From Oscillibacter faecalis_A (lineage in GTDB: Bacteria; Bacillota; Clostridia; Oscillospirales; Oscillospiraceae): a DNA stretch of 64,000 nucleotides. The position numbers and the translations under genes are program-made. The notes beneath the pieces are model-generated. The model was not told the DNA's origin, made no database searches, and was given only the letters and a program-made list of their open reading frames with translations. How positions within the stretch are numbered: the stretch's first letter is position 1; each line of letters opens with the position of its first letter. The stretch lies in NCBI RefSeq assembly GCF_029218125.1, contig NZ_JARFXX010000007.1:1-64000 (forward strand), written 5' to 3'. This document shows positions 61,789-64,000 of this stretch, one piece after another.

Positions 61789-63404
61789 ACGAAACCGCCC
61801 CAAGAGTCATTAAGATCCCCGCAAAGCCGGAGTCGGTCCTGCAAGCGGAGCTGCAAAGACAGCTCCGAGTCGCCGCCTACTGCCGGGTCTCCACCAAGGA
61901 GGAGGATCAGGCAAACAGCTACGAGGTGCAAAAGGAATACTACACCGACAAGATCATGTCCAACCCCGCGTGGACCATGGCGGGCGTCTTCGCCGACAAG
62001 GGCATCACCGGCACCTCGGTGAAAAAGCGCGAGGACTTCATGCGTATGATCCGCCACTGCCGCCAGAGGAAGATAGACGTCGTCCTCACCAAATCGGTCT
62101 CCCGCTTCGCCCGCAACACGGTGGACTGCCTCTACTACACACGGGCACTCAAGGAGCTGGGCATCGCCGTCATCTTTGAAAAGGAGAACATCAATTCGCT
62201 GGAGGAGGACAGCGAGCTGCGCATCACACTCTCCGGCGCCTTCGCGCAGTCCGAGAGCGAATCCATCTCCGCCAATGTCACATGGGGGAAACGCCGCGCT
62301 ATGGAGAGCGGAAAGGCGACCATCCAGTACAAATACCTCTACGGCTACCGCAGGGGTGCGGACGATAAACCGGAGATCATCCCGGAGGAGGCGGAGGTCG
62401 TCCGCTGGATCTACGAGCGATACCTCGCCGGGGCCAGCACACGGATGCTGCGGGACGAGCTGCATGAGCAGGGCGTGATATATTCCGAAAAGTCACCGCA
62501 ATGGACGCTGCCTCATATCAAGAGCATCCTGCGGAATGAGAAATACTGCGGCGATGTGCTGATGCAGAAGACCTTTCAGCAGGATGTCATCAACCGCAAG
62601 GTCATCAAAAACACAGGGCAGCTCCCCATGTACCTCATAGAGAACCACCACGAGGGCATCGTCAGCCGTGAGAAGTACAACGCGGTGCAGGCGGAGATGG
62701 CGCGGCGCAAGGCGGCAAAAAGCCCCTCTAAGAGAGCCTCCACCGGTCTTGCCGCCTACACCAGCCGCTACGCACTCTCAGACCGTCTGGTGTGCGGCGA
62801 GTGCGGAACGCTGTACCGCCGCTGCACATGGACGCGCCCCGATGGAAAGCGCGTCGTGTGGCGCTGTGTGAGCCGTCTGGACTATGGCAAGAAATACTGC
62901 CACAGCTCGCCCACGCTGGACGAGGTGCCGCTCCAGCAGGCGATCATAGCCGCCCTCAACACCGTCCTGCCGGACTTGGATGGCCGCATCCGCCAAATCA
63001 CGGAGGCGTTGGAGGTGGAGGTCATCCCGTTCCCTGGCAGCGGCATGAGCCTTGGTGACATCGACCGCAGACTGACGGAGCTGGAGGCACAGTTCCAAAG
63101 GCTGCTGGAAAAGGCGGCGGATGATCCCATCGCCTATGGGGATCAGTTCATGGAGATATTGGACGAGCAGACCGCGCTAAAGGAACTGCGGGTCTCTATC
63201 CTTGCCGAGAATAAGGAACACGCCGAAGCGGATCGGCGCATCAGGGATGCCGCGGGGATGCTGGAAAACGCCGTGCCCCACATCGCGGAATGGGACGAGA
63301 GTGCCGTCCGACAGCTGGTGGCGCAGGTGAAGGTGCTGTCCAAAAACGAGATCAGCGTGACGCTCAAGAGCGGCATCGAGATCCGCCAGAGCATATCAAA
63401 CTAA
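61785..63404 (+). CDS. Large serine recombinase 3
   Basis: The 539-residue protein starts at GTG 61785. Active Ser 36 lies in AAYCRVSTKEEDQ, followed by SVSRFARNTVDCLYYTRALK, the SESESISANVTWGKRRAMES hinge, a recombinase domain, a zinc ribbon (CGECGTLYRRC; CVSRLDYGKKYC) and a C-terminal coiled coil. It is similar to recombinase 1 but clearly diverged, so the pair may act as a heteromeric integrase. Confidence 0.94.
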   Translation: MNETAPRVIKIPAKPESVLQAELQRQLRVAAYCRVSTKEEDQANSYEVQKEYYTDKIMSNPAWTMAGVFADKGITGTSVKKREDFMRMIRHCRQRKIDVVLTKSVSRFARNTVDCLYYTRALKELGIAVIFEKENINSLEEDSELRITLSGAFAQSESESISANVTWGKRRAMESGKATIQYKYLYGYRRGADDKPEIIPEEAEVVRWIYERYLAGASTRMLRDELHEQGVIYSEKSPQWTLPHIKSILRNEKYCGDVLMQKTFQQDVINRKVIKNTGQLPMYLIENHHEGIVSREKYNAVQAEMARRKAAKSPSKRASTGLAAYTSRYALSDRLVCGECGTLYRRCTWTRPDGKRVVWRCVSRLDYGKKYCHSSPTLDEVPLQQAIIAALNTVLPDLDGRIRQITEALEVEVIPFPGSGMSLGDIDRRLTELEAQFQRLLEKAADDPIAYGDQFMEILDEQTALKELRVSILAENKEHAEADRRIRDAAGMLENAVPHIAEWDESAVRQLVAQVKVLSKNEISVTLKSGIEIRQSISN

Positions 63405-63420
63405 GATAGGAGATGGAAAA

Positions 63421-64000
63421 ATGGTATTTGTGACCGGTGACCTCCACGGAAATTTTGAGCGATTCAAACCAAAATACTTTCCCGAACAGGCGCGGATGAC
63501 AAAGCAGGACATTATGATCTGTGCCGGTGACTTCGGCGGCGTGTGGTTTGGTAACAGCCGCGACGATGAAACGCTGGACTGGCTGGAACACCTGCCCTTC
63601 ACGCTTGCCTTCGTCTGCGGCAACCATGAAAACTATGATGCACTGGAGCGTTACCCTGTGGCGGAGTGGCACGGCGGCAAGGTTCATCGCGTTCGGTCTC
63701 ATGTGCTGCACCTGATGCGCGGTCAGATCTTCGAGCTGGAGAGTTACCGCTTCTTTACGATGGGCGGTGCCAAAAGCCACGACATCGAGGATGGGATTCT
63801 GGAGCCGGATGCCCCGGATTTTGAGCAAAGGCTCACGATGCTCCAGCGCAAGCCCAGAGCGAGGTACCGCGTCAACCATATCTCGTGGTGGGCACAAGAA
63901 CTGCCCTCCGATGAGGAATATGCCGAGGCACGGCGAAACCTTAACGCGGTCGGCTGGCAGGTGGACTACATCATCACCCACTGCGCTCCCACCAGCATCG
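63421..64000 (+). CDS. Calcineurin-like metallophosphoesterase (partial)
   Basis: The frame from ATG 63421 stays open to the window end (193 residues seen). Metal-binding motifs are in the right order: GDLHGN, GDFGGVW, CGNHENYD and THCAP. The first is near residue 6 and the last near residue 187. GGAGATGG stands before the ATG. It follows the recombinase operon; similar phosphoesterases are frequent ICE cargo. Substrate unknown. The 3' end lies outside. Confidence 0.88.
   Translation, partial: MVFVTGDLHGNFERFKPKYFPEQARMTKQDIMICAGDFGGVWFGNSRDDETLDWLEHLPFTLAFVCGNHENYDALERYPVAEWHGGKVHRVRSHVLHLMRGQIFELESYRFFTMGGAKSHDIEDGILEPDAPDFEQRLTMLQRKPRARYRVNHISWWAQELPSDEEYAEARRNLNAVGWQVDYIITHCAPTSI

Overview
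This window is the junction between a chromosomal rRNA/tRNA locus and a large integrative and conjugative element (ICE) of a GC-rich, anaerobic, spore-former-like Firmicute. Oscillospiraceae or a related gut clostridial family is the most likely host. That assignment rests on the mix of SLH-anchored surface protein, class B sortase, Spo0A-like and SpoVG-like genes, a MobP3-type relaxase, and families such as DUF3849, DUF4314, DUF4320, DUF3848 and DUF6103 that I know mainly from clostridial gut elements. No database search was possible, so all family names come from recognised sequence features.

Layout. (1) 1-780: 5S rRNA, then tRNA-Asn, -Met, -Trp, -Asp and -Thr, closed by a double hairpin. 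(2) 781-1085: gene-free junction with a 16-bp inverted repeat. (3) 1086-8972: an operon of accessory genes, several with ArdA-like (antirestriction) features, interrupted by an antisense lipoprotein gene with its own promoter. (4) 9008-9857: control region with a Spo0A-C-like gene, an XRE repressor and three copies of the palindrome GAACG-N5-CGTTC. (5) 9908-13495: winged-helix protein, adenine methylase, AbrB-like, DUF3849, YodL and SpoVG-like proteins. (6) 13539-22527: a nearly complete Tad/Flp-type pilus or secretion cluster. (7) 22542-24308: VirB2-like and VirB6-like channel proteins. (8) 24305-27894: a C5 methyltransferase split over two overlapping frames and a HipA/CtkA-like kinase behind a consensus promoter. 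(9) 28108-42971: VirB3-like, VirB4, NlpC/P60 hydrolase, accessory DUF genes, a putative oriT, relaxosome RHH protein, MobP3 relaxase with Sel1 repeats, toprim protein, VirD4 and a winged-helix protein. (10) 43018-57636: cargo, made up of a broken tyrosine recombinase, a truncated surface-protein leader, a MalT-like regulator, a 3215-residue SLH protein and a sortase. (11) 57637-64000: two structured-looking non-coding stretches, a sigma-like factor, a small SHOCT-like protein, three consecutive serine recombinase genes, and a metallophosphoesterase cut by the window edge.

How it may work together (inference): the serine recombinases excise and integrate the element. The relaxase, RHH protein and VirD4 process and deliver DNA through the VirB2/B3/B4/B6 channel, with the NlpC/P60 enzyme opening peptidoglycan. 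The Tad pilus could supply cell-cell contact. ArdA-like proteins and the two DNA methyltransferases would protect incoming DNA. The SLH protein and sortase alter the host surface. The most noteworthy features are the Tad machine inside a Gram-positive ICE, the dual-frame methyltransferase, the operator set around 9.2-9.8 kb, and the possible oriT and structured RNAs.
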